Source: Pythium myriotylum
Lineage: Eukaryota > Oomycota > Peronosporomycetes > Pythiales > Pythiaceae
Assembly (NCBI GenBank): GCA_023091665.1
Contig: JALJCQ010000001.1
Location: 806,001 to 870,000, forward strand
DNA length: 64,000 nt
Reading direction: 5' to 3'
The position numbers were made by a program, and so were the translations under genes. Positions 1 through 9,811 of this stretch are shown here, piece after piece. Every line of letters begins with the position of its first letter. Position 1 is the stretch's first letter. Under the pieces are notes generated by a model, which was given only the letters and a program-made list of their open reading frames with translations, had not been told where the DNA came from and did no database searches.

Positions 1-93
1 CGGATGATCTTCTCGTGAACCCTGGCCCTCCCGGTGATCATTGTTCAACTCCTGCTGTCTCGCGCGTAGTTACCAGGTGCTGGTCTGGTCGCT

Positions 94-2163
94 TCACTCT
101 CCCGCCCACGAGAACTCGCATTGCGCCAGGGGACCAAGCATGCCCGAGGAGACGGCGAGGTAGTGGAGTCTTCGTCGGAAGAGCAGTCGCTGGAACTGTG
201 GAGGCAGCGGCGTCGAGCCCAAGCCCACAAGGCATTCGGATGGGAACGAGAAGCCGGCTCGGTGCACCGACGTGTCGAAGATTCGTCGCGGCTTGCGCTG
301 CATACGCGGCACGGCGTGCGTGGCGTTGGCGTTGTAGAGTAAGTTGGCTTTGGCGTTGCGGTTCGAGACGCCGTGCGAGAGCGGATCCAAGAGCGCTTTG
401 CCGTTGACGTAGAGCAGCTCGGGCTCCGTGTCGTTCGCACTCGGCATGTACTGCGCGATGCTGCCGCAGAGTGTCTGCGGATGGTTCTCCATGTCTCCGT
501 TGGCAGACGACGAGACAACGCTGACACCCCAAGGCGAGAACGCGTACGGCTGCTGCCCGAGCTCGTAGGCGAGCCAGAAGGCTTCCTTGTCGCCCCACGA
601 GAACTCGAAGCCGAAGCGAAGCGTCGTGATCAGCCACCAAAGCACGTCCATGGCTTTCCCGACACGAGTCTTATCGATGAGCACCATGGAGGAATCCTGC
701 TCGTGGCACGACCGCCGCTGGTAGGCGAAGCTGCTGAGCAGCTGCGCAGACGGGTTTGGGCCCGTGATGTTGAACGCCGTGTAGTTGACGCGGTCGAGGA
801 TGTAGTGCAGCAAAGGTTGGATGCCGCGCGTGTAGCGCGTGGATGTGAGGAAAATGTGCTCCATCTTGACGCGATCGTAGAAGAAGAGCGTGCCGTTCTC
901 TCGGTACCGGCCATTCTCGCGAAGAACAGACGGATCACGCAGCAGAATATCGTCAGCGTCCAGCAGAATCAGCTCCTTCAGGTTCGTGTGGTGCACAGCC
1001 AGCGGCTTGATCCACCAGTTCTTGAACTCTGGTGCTTCGAGCCAAGTGAAGACCTTGGCGTTGACGAGATCCGAACACACGTCGATGATCTCGAGACGGT
1101 CGTCCTGACTCACGAGAACCTCCTTGTTGGCATAAGACAAGTCCTGAGGCAAGCAGTGGTACACTTGGATGAGTTCCGTGTTCCCGAGACATCGCAGCTC
1201 TCGGATGAGCGAGAGTCCGAGCGCGAAAACTCCGTCGTGGAGACAGAGTATGATGCCTTTGTCTCGTGAGACAGTCGTGTCGAAGTTGGAGCTTCTATTC
1301 ACGAACGACTCGTTGTGGATGGCAGCATCGGATGGGAACAATCGCACGTTGTGGAACCAAGGATCTGGCTTCTGCGACGGCGGCGAGGTTGGAAACCACG
1401 GAGCGGGAAACGGGTTCGGTGTCTGTAAATTTTCCTGCGCATTATAGTGGTAGACTGCCGAGTTTATCGTTGGTGTGGATATCGTGGCGCTTGGGTAAGG
1501 TGTAGTCTTCAGTGTGGTGGGTAGTGGCGTGGGCTTCGTGGTCGTGGGAGCAGGCGTAGGCTTAGCAGTGGTGGGAGCAGGCGTAGGCTTGGCAGTGGTG
1601 GGAGCAGGCGTAGGCTTGGTAGTGGGGGATGCAACTATTGGTTCGGTTGTGGTCACCACGGGCGTGGGGATTGGTCTGGTCACCGCAGGCGTAGGCCGGG
1701 GTGTGGTCGCCACCGTTGTGGGGATTGGTTTTGTCGGAATGGGAGTGGGCTTTGTAGTATGCTCGCCATATGCAAAAGATGTCGGTGATATCGGGCTCTC
1801 AGACGCAGGAGTGACTAGCTGCAATGGTGAGAACCTCGGTGGTATTGTCGCGTGGCTCGCAATCTCCTCCATCTCAGAACCAACCGACTGAACTGCTTTC
1901 ACGTTATTTGTTGCTCCGTCTCGAAGATCTCGATCCTCAACTCCATCAACAGCGTATCTGGCATCCACGTTTGGCGTGTTTGGCTTGGTTCTCATGGCGC
2001 CAGGCCCTCGCCACTGGACAAGCAGCTCCGCGTGCGTCGGCGTGCTCGAGTCGACGGACTGCAACATCACGTCTCCGTAGAAGAGCGTGCACGCCAGCGA
2101 CAGCAGTGCGAGCGCGTGGAGCGCAGGACGCAGCAGCGCCACCGAGACGCGTGGTCGTCGCAT
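94..2163 (-). CDS. Putative GT71/MNN1-like glycosyltransferase, copy 1 (long Pro/Thr stem)
   Basis: Predicted type II Golgi membrane glycosyltransferase of 689 aa, probably an alpha-mannosyltransferase of the MNN1 (GT71) type acting on secreted glycans. I chose the ATG at 2163 because the longer reading frame starts only at a TTG; this ATG is followed by a basic N-terminus and a hydrophobic anchor (about residues 8-35). A Pro/Thr-rich stem with near-perfect 9-residue repeats follows. The catalytic region starts near residue 300 with the family motif [18 protein letters not shown]. It has a DXD-type site LLDADD near residue 403 (nucleotide-sugar/metal binding in such families), then [12 protein letters not shown] and SWGDKEAFWLAYEL near residues 489-530. 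It is first of five same-strand paralogues. The family call rests on motif resemblance; GT8 or GT32 are alternatives. The exact donor sugar is unknown. Confidence 0.8.
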   Translation of the reverse strand: MRRPRVSVALLRPALHALALLSLACTLFYGDVMLQSVDSSTPTHAELLVQWRGPGAMRTKPNTPNVDARYAVDGVEDRDLRDGATNNVKAVQSVGSEMEEIASHATIPPRFSPLQLVTPASESPISPTSFAYGEHTTKPTPIPTKPIPTTVATTPRPTPAVTRPIPTPVVTTTEPIVASPTTKPTPAPTTAKPTPAPTTAKPTPAPTTTKPTPLPTTLKTTPYPSATISTPTINSAVYHYNAQENLQTPNPFPAPWFPTSPPSQKPDPWFHNVRLFPSDAAIHNESFVNRSSNFDTTVSRDKGIILCLHDGVFALGLSLIRELRCLGNTELIQVYHCLPQDLSYANKEVLVSQDDRLEIIDVCSDLVNAKVFTWLEAPEFKNWWIKPLAVHHTNLKELILLDADDILLRDPSVLRENGRYRENGTLFFYDRVKMEHIFLTSTRYTRGIQPLLHYILDRVNYTAFNITGPNPSAQLLSSFAYQRRSCHEQDSSMVLIDKTRVGKAMDVLWWLITTLRFGFEFSWGDKEAFWLAYELGQQPYAFSPWGVSVVSSSANGDMENHPQTLCGSIAQYMPSANDTEPELLYVNGKALLDPLSHGVSNRNAKANLLYNANATHAVPRMQRKPRRIFDTSVHRAGFSFPSECLVGLGSTPLPPQFQRLLFRRRLHYLAVSSGMLGPLAQCEFSWAGE
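1541..1621 (-). repeat. Three tandem 27-bp units coding Pro/Thr stem repeats
   Basis: Three consecutive 27-bp copies (1541-1567, 1568-1594, 1595-1621) differ at a few bases only. Each encodes nine residues of the pattern TxKPTPAPT in the stem of the glycosyltransferase. Diverged copies continue on both sides. Such an array is expected to vary in copy number between strains and to be heavily O-glycosylated. Confidence 0.85.
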
Positions 2164-2630
2164 TCCGTTGGCTTCTGAATGGCGGCGTAATGGTGACGCG
2201 AGCAGGAGATTATCCCTCACCCCCTCACCACGGTGCAAGCGCGATAGAAATGGCTTTTCTCATGGTGAGGAGCTCCGAACCTTTGGAGATTTTATATAGG
2301 GTGACGTTTTAGCGCTCGTCCTGCTGAACAGCCCTGTACTATTACCTTCATAAATGAATAAATTTGAAGTAGCGAGTGACCACATGTGCAGGCACAGTCC
2401 ATCCTCATCTTCGAAGTGGAGCTCGCAGCCTGGGCTCGGCTGGATGCCCACCAGTGTGCCATCCTGACTCACAATACGAGACTTTCTTCTCGGCGGTTTG
2501 CTCGATCCTCAAAGCGCACAGCGTTCTCTCTTTCCTCTAATAACTTGTGCTTGTTTAGGTTTGGCTGTCTCTACACGAACAGCACACTGTCTATGTCCTG
2601 ATGTCCTATCTGACACCGTCGCAGCCCGGC
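2164..2630. other. Intergenic, between glycosyltransferase copies 1 and 2
   Basis: This 467-bp stretch holds the promoter of copy 1 and the 3' flank of copy 2. I see no credible gene in it. Confidence 0.6.
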
Positions 2631-3908
2631 TCAGCCTCTCCAATCCACTCCACACGCCTCGAGCGCGTCGAGAACCCCGAGCGTCGCGGCCTGGAAGAAC
2701 ACGCGTCGCTGCAGCAATCGCCGTGCAAAGTCTGTCGGCAGCGGCGTCGCGCCCAAGCCCACGAGACACTCGCCACCAAACTCGGTGAGGTAGTGCTTAT
2801 GGATCTCGACGCGCTTCTGCCTGGGCGTGACGAATCGTGGATTGGCATTGTAGCGAGTGGGGCCTCTAGGCGCCACACTGTTGAGGCCTTCCGGAAATGG
2901 TTCCAGGAGCGCACGGCCGTTGACGTAGAAGAGCTGGGGCGGCTCGGAATTGGACGGGACGAACTGGGCGATGCTCCCACAGAGAGTCTGGTTGTGGATC
3001 TCCATGTCGCGGTTAGCTGTGGCCTCGACCACGCTCACGCCCCAAGGAGAGAATGCATAGGGCTGCTGCGCGAGCTCAAAAGCGAGCCAGAACGACTCTT
3101 TGTCACCCCACGAGAACTCGATGCGGAGTCGTTCTTTCGAGATGAGCCACCAAAGGGCCTCGAGCGCCTTGCCCGCGCGGCGTTTGTCAATCGCGACCAT
3201 GGACGAATCCTGCTCGTGGCAGGACTTGCCTTGGTAGGCGAGCGATGCGCGTAGTCGTAGAGATGGTCTCTTTGGCCGAGGTAGTCCGAGCAACGAGTAG
3301 TTGAACGTCCAAAAGAGCTCGTGGAGATACGGCCGGAAGGGTGGAGTGCTGGGTACAGCCAGGAGAAACTGGTCGCAGTTCTTCGCGCGGTCGAAGAAGA
3401 AAAGCGTTCCGTTAGTCACGTACCCGTGGCTCTCACGAACCAATCCAGGGTCCAAGAGCAAGATGTCGTCGCTGTCGATCAGGATCGGCTCCTGTAGCGA
3501 AGTGTGGTACACGGCGAGCGGCTTGATCCACCAGTTGCGAAACTGGGCGACAAGTTCTTTCGTAAGCAGACCACCACGAGCAGCAGACATCGCTTCGCAA
3601 ACGTCAACGATCTCAAGGTGATTGTCGAGTTGAAGCAGCGCGGTTTGTGATGCTGCGCTGAGCTCGCTGCAGTGGTACACTTGGACGAGCTCTGTGTTGC
3701 CGAGGCATCGCAGCTCACGGATCAGCGAGATGCCCATGGGGATGATGGCGTCGTGGAGACAGAGCAAGATGCCTCGCTGCTCGCTAGTGGTAGGGCCGTT
3801 GGAACTTGTACGAGGCACTGCATCGACAGCAACACTTGGCTCGACAACGAGGTTGGCTAAGAACATTATTAGACCCAGCAGTCGGCGACCTCGCGAGTGG
3901 ATTCTCAT
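2631..3908 (-). CDS. Putative GT71/MNN1-like glycosyltransferase, copy 2 (short stem)
   Basis: A 425-aa paralogue with almost no stem. The frame is open up to 4064 but begins there with GTG; the first ATG that gives a signal-anchor ([16 protein letters not shown]) is at 3908. The catalytic region contains [21 protein letters not shown], a DXD-type site written LIDSDD (Ser instead of the Ala of its sisters), [19 protein letters not shown] and [14 protein letters not shown]. The C-terminal block [12 protein letters not shown] is shared with all copies. Same strand and family as its neighbours, so probably a tandem duplicate with a diverged acceptor or partner. Function beyond the family is not shown by the sequence. 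Confidence 0.8.
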   Translation of the reverse strand: MRIHSRGRRLLGLIMFLANLVVEPSVAVDAVPRTSSNGPTTSEQRGILLCLHDAIIPMGISLIRELRCLGNTELVQVYHCSELSAASQTALLQLDNHLEIVDVCEAMSAARGGLLTKELVAQFRNWWIKPLAVYHTSLQEPILIDSDDILLLDPGLVRESHGYVTNGTLFFFDRAKNCDQFLLAVPSTPPFRPYLHELFWTFNYSLLGLPRPKRPSLRLRASLAYQGKSCHEQDSSMVAIDKRRAGKALEALWWLISKERLRIEFSWGDKESFWLAFELAQQPYAFSPWGVSVVEATANRDMEIHNQTLCGSIAQFVPSNSEPPQLFYVNGRALLEPFPEGLNSVAPRGPTRYNANPRFVTPRQKRVEIHKHYLTEFGGECLVGLGATPLPTDFARRLLQRRVFFQAATLGVLDALEACGVDWRG

Positions 3909-4064
3909 CGTTAAGAATTTCCAACACTGACGGTCCTCTCGCGATTCTCCATCACCATGTCTCTGCGTGAGCGGAGATCTCGTGAGCGTATCTTCTCTAT
4001 GCGACACCAACTGCCGTCTTATTAATTCGGGAAGGCTACGATTTGTCTCACGTAAAAGCTCCAC

Positions 4065-5504
4065 TTAGAATACATCGCACTCCATTTTAAGCGCCGACTC
4101 CACCAGCAGAGAGGCGGCGTTGAGCAGTGTTCGTCGCCGGATAAGCTTGCGTCCAAAGTCGGCGTCGAGGCTCGTGGATCCCGCGCCGACCAGGCACTCA
4201 GCCTGGAACGACGAGTTCTGGATCTCCACGCGTCCTCGGCGAGGCGAGACCCGCGTCGGATTCTGGTTGAAGCGGATATTAGCCTCGGCCTTGCGGTTGT
4301 CAAAACCCTCGGGGAAGGGCTCGAGTAGCGCCTTGCCGTTGACATAGAGCAACTCAGGCTCCGTGTCATTCGCACTAGGTACGTACTGTGCGATCCTGCC
4401 GCAGAGTGTTTCGGGGTGTTTCTTGACGTCTTGATTCGCTGAGGACGAGACAACGCTGACGCCCCAGGGTGAGAACGCGTACGGCTGCTGAGCTAGCTCG
4501 TAAGCGAGCCAGAAGGCCTCCTTGTCTCCCCAGGAAAAGTCGATGCGAAATCGCTCCTGCGTGATGAGCCACCAGAGCACGTCCATGGCCTTGCCAGTGC
4601 GTGTCTTGTCGACTGCCATCAACGAGGAGTCTTGCTCGTGGCAGCTTTTGCCTTGAAACGCAAGCGAACTCTGGAGTTGACCGGACGGCGCCGTAGGCCG
4701 TTTGATGCCAAAGCCCTCGTAGTCGAAGGTCTCGCCGATGTGGCGGATGTAGGGCTTGCGGTTCGTCTTCCAGCTCGATGCATTGAGGAACATGCGGCAG
4801 TGATACGCGCGATCGTAGAAGAAGAGCGTGCCGTTCTCCTTATACCCACGGTTATCGCGCAGGCTTGCCGGGTCTTGCAGTAACAAGTCGTCCGCGTCGA
4901 GCAAAACCACCTCGCTGAGATCAGTGTGGTACAGCGACAGCGGCTTAAGCCACCAGTTGCGGAAGAGCTCGGGTAGCGCCCTCTCTTCCGTGCCACCAAT
5001 GCGCACGCGCACAAAGCGACCGGTTTTGTCTCTCACGGGCTTGGCCGGCACACTCAGCGTGACATTTCGGAGCGCCGAGCAAACGTCGACAATCTCGAGT
5101 CGGTTGTCGAACCACACGAGCCGCTCCTGTGTGCGCCTCGAGAGCTCGCTGCAGTGGTAGACCTGGACGAGCTCACTGTTGCCGAGACACCGCAGCTCGC
5201 GGATGAGCGAGAGACCGAGCGGGAAGATCTCGTCGTGGAGACTCAGCACGATGCCGCGTGCACGGGACACCGAGAAGTCGAAATTCGCACCACGTGAGAC
5301 CGACGGACTCGTGCTGACGAGCGCCACGCGCTCCATGCGCAGCCAGCGACTGTGCGTCCGCAAAAAGCTCCCGCGGGCTGCGAGTTGGGTCGCCGCGTGC
5401 TGCGACGTCGCGAATTCGAGCTCGAGCGTCACGAGCGCACCGACGACGACGAGTAAGATGAAGAACACACGCAGTGCGACGCCGAGCGGCACGAGCGGAG
5501 GCAT
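4065..5504 (-). CDS. Putative GT71/MNN1-like glycosyltransferase, copy 3
   Basis: A 479-aa paralogue starting at a clear ATG followed at once by a strong anchor (LRVFFILLVVVGALVTLEL). It keeps [66 protein letters not shown] and SWGDKEAFWLAYEL. Unlike its sisters it has an insertion of about 25 residues (VPAKPVRDKTGRFVRVRIGG and flanks) between the first motif and the FRNWWLKPLSLYHTDL segment. It ends about 156 nt before the ATG of copy 2. Expected to be a Golgi type II transferase; specificity unknown. Confidence 0.8.
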   Translation of the reverse strand: MPPLVPLGVALRVFFILLVVVGALVTLELEFATSQHAATQLAARGSFLRTHSRWLRMERVALVSTSPSVSRGANFDFSVSRARGIVLSLHDEIFPLGLSLIRELRCLGNSELVQVYHCSELSRRTQERLVWFDNRLEIVDVCSALRNVTLSVPAKPVRDKTGRFVRVRIGGTEERALPELFRNWWLKPLSLYHTDLSEVVLLDADDLLLQDPASLRDNRGYKENGTLFFYDRAYHCRMFLNASSWKTNRKPYIRHIGETFDYEGFGIKRPTAPSGQLQSSLAFQGKSCHEQDSSLMAVDKTRTGKAMDVLWWLITQERFRIDFSWGDKEAFWLAYELAQQPYAFSPWGVSVVSSSANQDVKKHPETLCGRIAQYVPSANDTEPELLYVNGKALLEPFPEGFDNRKAEANIRFNQNPTRVSPRRGRVEIQNSSFQAECLVGAGSTSLDADFGRKLIRRRTLLNAASLLVESALKMECDVF

Positions 5505-5690
5505 TTGGGACGAGCTACGAGGAGCTCCAGGTTGGTGTGAAGATCGTGCATTTCTGAAGCGTCACGTGGGTCCTGAGATCACTAATACAGTAGATAAAGG
5601 ATCTAGTTTGCAAGAAAAGAATTATACTTATTGATATAGTACGATGAGCTATCGTGAAGGGTATAGAAAGTACGCCGTTGGTTGGGATCG

Positions 5691-7208
5691 CTAGACCCAG
5701 TTGCACTGCAATGGAGCCTCGACGCCGAGCTGCACGGCCTCGTAGAACATTCGGCGCCGCAAAAGCTTCCTATTGAAGTCTTCGGGGAGTGGTGTGGATC
5801 CGAGACCCACGAGACACTCGATGGGCATCGACGAGAGGGCGCTCGCGGTTCGTCGTTGGCGTGGAGTCACGTGGGTCGGTCGCACGTTGTGGAGAAGGTT
5901 GGCGGCAGCGTCACGCGTCGTCACACCCTCTGGGAATGGGTCTAATAGCGCTCGTCCGTTGATGTAGAGCAGCTCAGGAGGCGTTTCATTGTCGCTCGGC
6001 ATGAACTGGGCGATGCTGCCGCAGAGAGTCTCTGGATGGGTCTCGATGTCTCGGTTCGTGGATGAGGACACGACGCTGACGCCCCAAGGCGAGAACGCGT
6101 ACGGCTGTCGCGCCAATTCGTATGCGAGCCAGAAAGACTCCTTGTCGCCCCACGAATAGTCGAACCGGAACCGCTCGCCCGTGACGAGCCACCATAGCAC
6201 TGCCATAGCCTTGCCAGCTCGCGACTTGTCGATAGCAACCATGGACGAGTCTTGCTCGTGGCATGTTCTCCCCCAGAACACAAACGACTCACGCAGCCGT
6301 TGCGATGGTGAGGGCAATTGCGGTGACGAAATGTTGAACGCGGAATAGTTGAACGACTCGGCGATGTGGCGAATGTACGTCTTACTGGTCCGGCCTGGCA
6401 CGCGTCGGTTGAGGAAAAGGTGGCACTTGATCACACGATCGTAGAAGAAGAGTGTGCCGGTCTCGCTATAGCCTGCGCTGTCACGGACTTGCGCTGGATC
6501 GGAAAGTAGCAGATCGTCGGCATCCAAAATCAGCACGTGCGTGAGATCGGTGTGATAAACAGCGAGCGGTTTGAGCCACCAGTTCTGGAAGGATTTGGCT
6601 AACGGCTCGATCAGCTTTTGCTGTGATACCAAGTCGGAACACGCATCGACTATCTCCAGGCGGTTGTCCATGCGAACCAGGAGCTCTTTTGACGCTACGG
6701 AGAGCTCGTTGGGCAAGCAGTGATAAATCTGAACGAGTTCACGGTTCCCAAGACAACGCAATTCACGGATGAGCGAAACACCCAAGGCCAACGCCTTGTC
6801 GTGGAGACTGAGTACGATGCCTTTGTCGCGTGGCACTGTCGTGTCAAAGTTGGTGCCGCGCGTTGTGTAGCCATCGACGACGAGCTCGACTTGCAGGGGG
6901 AAAGGAGCTTGAGTGTCAACGTTGGGAATTGGTGAAGAGTCGGTTTTCAAGGAGGGGTTATCCGCCGCTGGATCAGTCGTGACCCCATCACTAGCACCAG
7001 CAAGTGAGACTTTATCTACGACATCGTCGACAGTGCTTGAGTCGGACTCAAAGGGGTCGGAGGAAACCATTCTTCCAGTCTGAATCACGAACTGAGCGGC
7101 TCTTGACGATGGCTCATCGCTTGATGATTCAATCGCCCCAAGCGATGAGCCGAGAGTCCACGAGAAGATCGACCCACAGATTATCATCGCTACAAGCACG
7201 AATCGCAT
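5691..7208 (-). CDS. Putative GT71/MNN1-like glycosyltransferase, copy 4
   Basis: A 505-aa paralogue. The ATG at 7208 opens directly on a hydrophobic anchor ([20 protein letters not shown]); the frame extends upstream to 7391 but that part has no membrane signal and low coding quality. An acidic, Ser-rich stem of about 130 residues precedes the catalytic region, which holds [61 protein letters not shown] and [14 protein letters not shown]. Family call as for copy 1. Confidence 0.8.
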   Translation of the reverse strand: MRFVLVAMIICGSIFSWTLGSSLGAIESSSDEPSSRAAQFVIQTGRMVSSDPFESDSSTVDDVVDKVSLAGASDGVTTDPAADNPSLKTDSSPIPNVDTQAPFPLQVELVVDGYTTRGTNFDTTVPRDKGIVLSLHDKALALGVSLIRELRCLGNRELVQIYHCLPNELSVASKELLVRMDNRLEIVDACSDLVSQQKLIEPLAKSFQNWWLKPLAVYHTDLTHVLILDADDLLLSDPAQVRDSAGYSETGTLFFYDRVIKCHLFLNRRVPGRTSKTYIRHIAESFNYSAFNISSPQLPSPSQRLRESFVFWGRTCHEQDSSMVAIDKSRAGKAMAVLWWLVTGERFRFDYSWGDKESFWLAYELARQPYAFSPWGVSVVSSSTNRDIETHPETLCGSIAQFMPSDNETPPELLYINGRALLDPFPEGVTTRDAAANLLHNVRPTHVTPRQRRTASALSSMPIECLVGLGSTPLPEDFNRKLLRRRMFYEAVQLGVEAPLQCNWV

Positions 7209-7557
7209 CTTTTCAAGCTTCGAAATCGGTGGACGGCACTGGCTCACGACGTCGGGTGTGCACTGCCGTGGTAACCGGGCTTCCCATCTTGCTGCCAGCA
7301 AAGACGACTCGCCACCACCAGCCATGCCGACTCGCCACCTTCGAATTTGAGTATGCTTGTTGCCCTTGACGTGAGCTTTCCATCTCCACAACCAAATATA
7401 TCCTCAGTGAGACAATCGGACGAACTCGTGGGATCGCTCGGACTCGCGACACACGAAGCGACGCCTCTGTGACAATCGAGCGTTTCCTTTTCTGTTTGGA
7501 TACGACCGGTGGATCTGAGCCAGGGCCGCTGGAATATCGGTACTGTATCCATGTCGA
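7209..7557. other. Intergenic, between glycosyltransferase copies 4 and 5
   Basis: A 349-bp stretch with the promoter of copy 4 and the 3' flank of copy 5. No gene seen. Confidence 0.6.
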
Positions 7558-9408
7558 TCAAAAGCTGAAACACTGATCCAGCGCAGAGAAAACCCCGAGG
7601 CGAACCGCCATGTAGAACGTGCGTCGGCGTAAGAGTCGTGCATGGAAAGAATCTGGAAGAGGCGTTGAACCCAAGCCCACGAGACATTCGTCAAAGTATT
7701 TCCTTGGGCCAAAAGGCTTGGGCTTCCGCACATGGCGTGGCGTAACGTGGGTCGGGAATAAATTGTAAAGCAAGTTCTTGTTGGCACGTCGCGTCTCATC
7801 GATGCCATCCGGGAACGGGTCCAGGAGCGCCCTCCCATTAACATACAACAGCTCGGGCGTCGAATCTGCGACTGGGAGATAGTGCGCGAGGCTACCGCAC
7901 AGCGTTTCGGGGTGGATCTCCACATCGTGGTTCGTCCACGATGACACAACACTCGCGGCCCACGGCGAGAACGAGTACTTGACATGCGCAAATTCGTACG
8001 CGAGCCAAAATGCCTCTTTGTCGCCCCACGAGAAGTCCATCTCAAACCGCGACTTCGTGATTAGCAACCACAGCACGTCGAGTGCTTTGCCAGCTCGAGA
8101 TTTATCGACCGCGACCAGAGACGAGTCCATCTCATGACATGTTTTGCGATCGTACGCGAGCGAGTTTATCAGGTGGCTCGACGGTGCCGGGCCCGTGAGA
8201 TTGAAAGCCGCATAATAAAATGTCTCGACCCACCGCCGAAGGAGCTGGACCCCACGCATGCCACGCACGTCGGCGTTGAAGTGATGCGGCAACGGGACGA
8301 CGCGGTCGTAAAAGAATGTTGTGCCCGTGCTCATGTATCCCGGCAGCGAGCGCACCACGGCGGGGTCCCGCATTGGAATTGCATCCGCGTCCAGTAGCAT
8401 CACTTCACGCAAGTTGGAGTGCAAGAGCGCCAGCGGCTTGATCCAGAAGCTACGGAACCGGGCAGCCACAGGAGTCGTGAGATTCCCGCTCTCAACAAGT
8501 GACGTGCATACATCGATAATCTCGAGTCGCGTCTCGTTACGAAGGAGCAGCTCGCGCGATGCTGGTGAAAGCTCGTTTGGGAAGCAGTGGTACACTTGGA
8601 TCAGTTCATTGTTGCCGAGGCAGCGGAGGTCCTTGACGAGTGAAAGACCGAGCGCAATGATGCCGTCGTGGAGGGGAAGCACGATCCCGCGCGCGCGTGA
8701 GACTTGGACTTCAAAGTGATCGTGACGAGTACGCAACACTGGTTGGCCTGGTCTCAATGGCACTGCAGTTGTCGTGGCCTCCGACTCACTCCGCAAGCGC
8801 GGCGTATGTCTTCGCCCAGTGTCAAAAGACACGACGGTTGTTGGCTGGACAACACTTGGTTCAGTCTGCTCTGAGGTTGCTTGATGTGTTGGCTCTGGAG
8901 GCCCTGGGTGCGGGATCTGGGGCGAATCAGGGACAGCGGACGAGGAAGCAGTGGGTGCGACGGTAGGCTCCATTGAACCGCTTAGCACTTCATGTGGATG
9001 AAACGTCGACTGCATTCGTGGATCTGAACTTGGTGTGCTACGCGGTCCATTCTGGTCCAGCAGGTTACTAGTCAGTCCAGGCATCCCTTTGTCTTTCCAA
9101 GCATCGCTGTCTCGACGGAGTCGATCTTGTAGTCGCTTTTCTTGGCCACTGTTGTTCGGTTTCTGATCGAGAACACGGTACGCTGGCTTTGCAAAAAGCT
9201 CTATTGCATTGTCCCGGGGTCTCGAGGAAGCTTGATGCTCGTCGAGCTCTACAGCCGACGCTACGAGAAGCGTCAGGCTGAGTGTGCAAAGTGAAGCGAT
9301 GGCGATGACGCCGTATCGCCACGTGCGGAGGCTACTAATACGACGCATCGCAAGGAGCTCACTTTCGAGGAGACGGAAATCCTGCGTCGGCTTCAACCGC
9401 CGAGACAT
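7558..9408 (-). CDS. Putative GT71/MNN1-like glycosyltransferase, copy 5 (most diverged)
   Basis: A 616-aa paralogue; the start is the ATG at 9408 (an in-frame ATG at 9348 would remove 20 cytoplasmic residues). A basic tail is followed by an anchor (VIAIASLCTLSLTLLVASAV) and a Pro/Ser/Thr stem of about 180 residues. It is the outlier of the array. The metal-site region reads LLDADAIPMRDP where the others have DADD or DSDD, the second motif is CHEMDSS instead of CHEQDSS, and KYSFSPWAASVVSSW replaces [12 protein letters not shown]. The DXD triad itself is kept, so activity is plausible with changed specificity. Confidence 0.8.
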   Translation of the reverse strand: MSRRLKPTQDFRLLESELLAMRRISSLRTWRYGVIAIASLCTLSLTLLVASAVELDEHQASSRPRDNAIELFAKPAYRVLDQKPNNSGQEKRLQDRLRRDSDAWKDKGMPGLTSNLLDQNGPRSTPSSDPRMQSTFHPHEVLSGSMEPTVAPTASSSAVPDSPQIPHPGPPEPTHQATSEQTEPSVVQPTTVVSFDTGRRHTPRLRSESEATTTAVPLRPGQPVLRTRHDHFEVQVSRARGIVLPLHDGIIALGLSLVKDLRCLGNNELIQVYHCFPNELSPASRELLLRNETRLEIIDVCTSLVESGNLTTPVAARFRSFWIKPLALLHSNLREVMLLDADAIPMRDPAVVRSLPGYMSTGTTFFYDRVVPLPHHFNADVRGMRGVQLLRRWVETFYYAAFNLTGPAPSSHLINSLAYDRKTCHEMDSSLVAVDKSRAGKALDVLWLLITKSRFEMDFSWGDKEAFWLAYEFAHVKYSFSPWAASVVSSWTNHDVEIHPETLCGSLAHYLPVADSTPELLYVNGRALLDPFPDGIDETRRANKNLLYNLFPTHVTPRHVRKPKPFGPRKYFDECLVGLGSTPLPDSFHARLLRRRTFYMAVRLGVFSALDQCFSF

Positions 9409-9811
9409 GTCCGTCAAAGAAGCGATTGTCGAATGCCGGTCTCTATTGTTGAGCCGTCAATAAGACTCGAGATCTTGTCGTTTCTCCCTAAGGATCCGCA
9501 GTATCCACAGCGCCATACTTGCCAGTCGCTTCTTAGACTGTAAAGATAGAGATTAGTAGCTCCAACTCCGCAACCAATTCGCAAAGTCACACCCTCTAGA
9601 CCGCAAGCCGCTCCGGATAATCAGGGACGTTCTGGTCGGCCCAAGGGGATGCTCAATCTATTTATGCATTTCCCGCTGCCCCATTCTCACTATTCCTGTC
9701 GTCTTGTCACGCGATGTTGCGAGCACATCCGACGTATCTTGCCTTGCAGCTATTTTCCACATACCATAACGACCGGATCCTTCTGCCTTGTCTTGTTCGT
9801 CCCACGACTTC
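9409..9811. other. Intergenic
   Basis: A 403-bp stretch between the start of glycosyltransferase copy 5 and the end of the PTEN-PH gene. I see nothing coding here. Confidence 0.6.

Noticed and set aside
3909..4064. Reading frame of glycosyltransferase copy 2 extending up to the stop of copy 3
   Set aside because: It starts at GTG, and the next ATG gives a proper signal anchor. The abutting coordinates are chance, not an operon.
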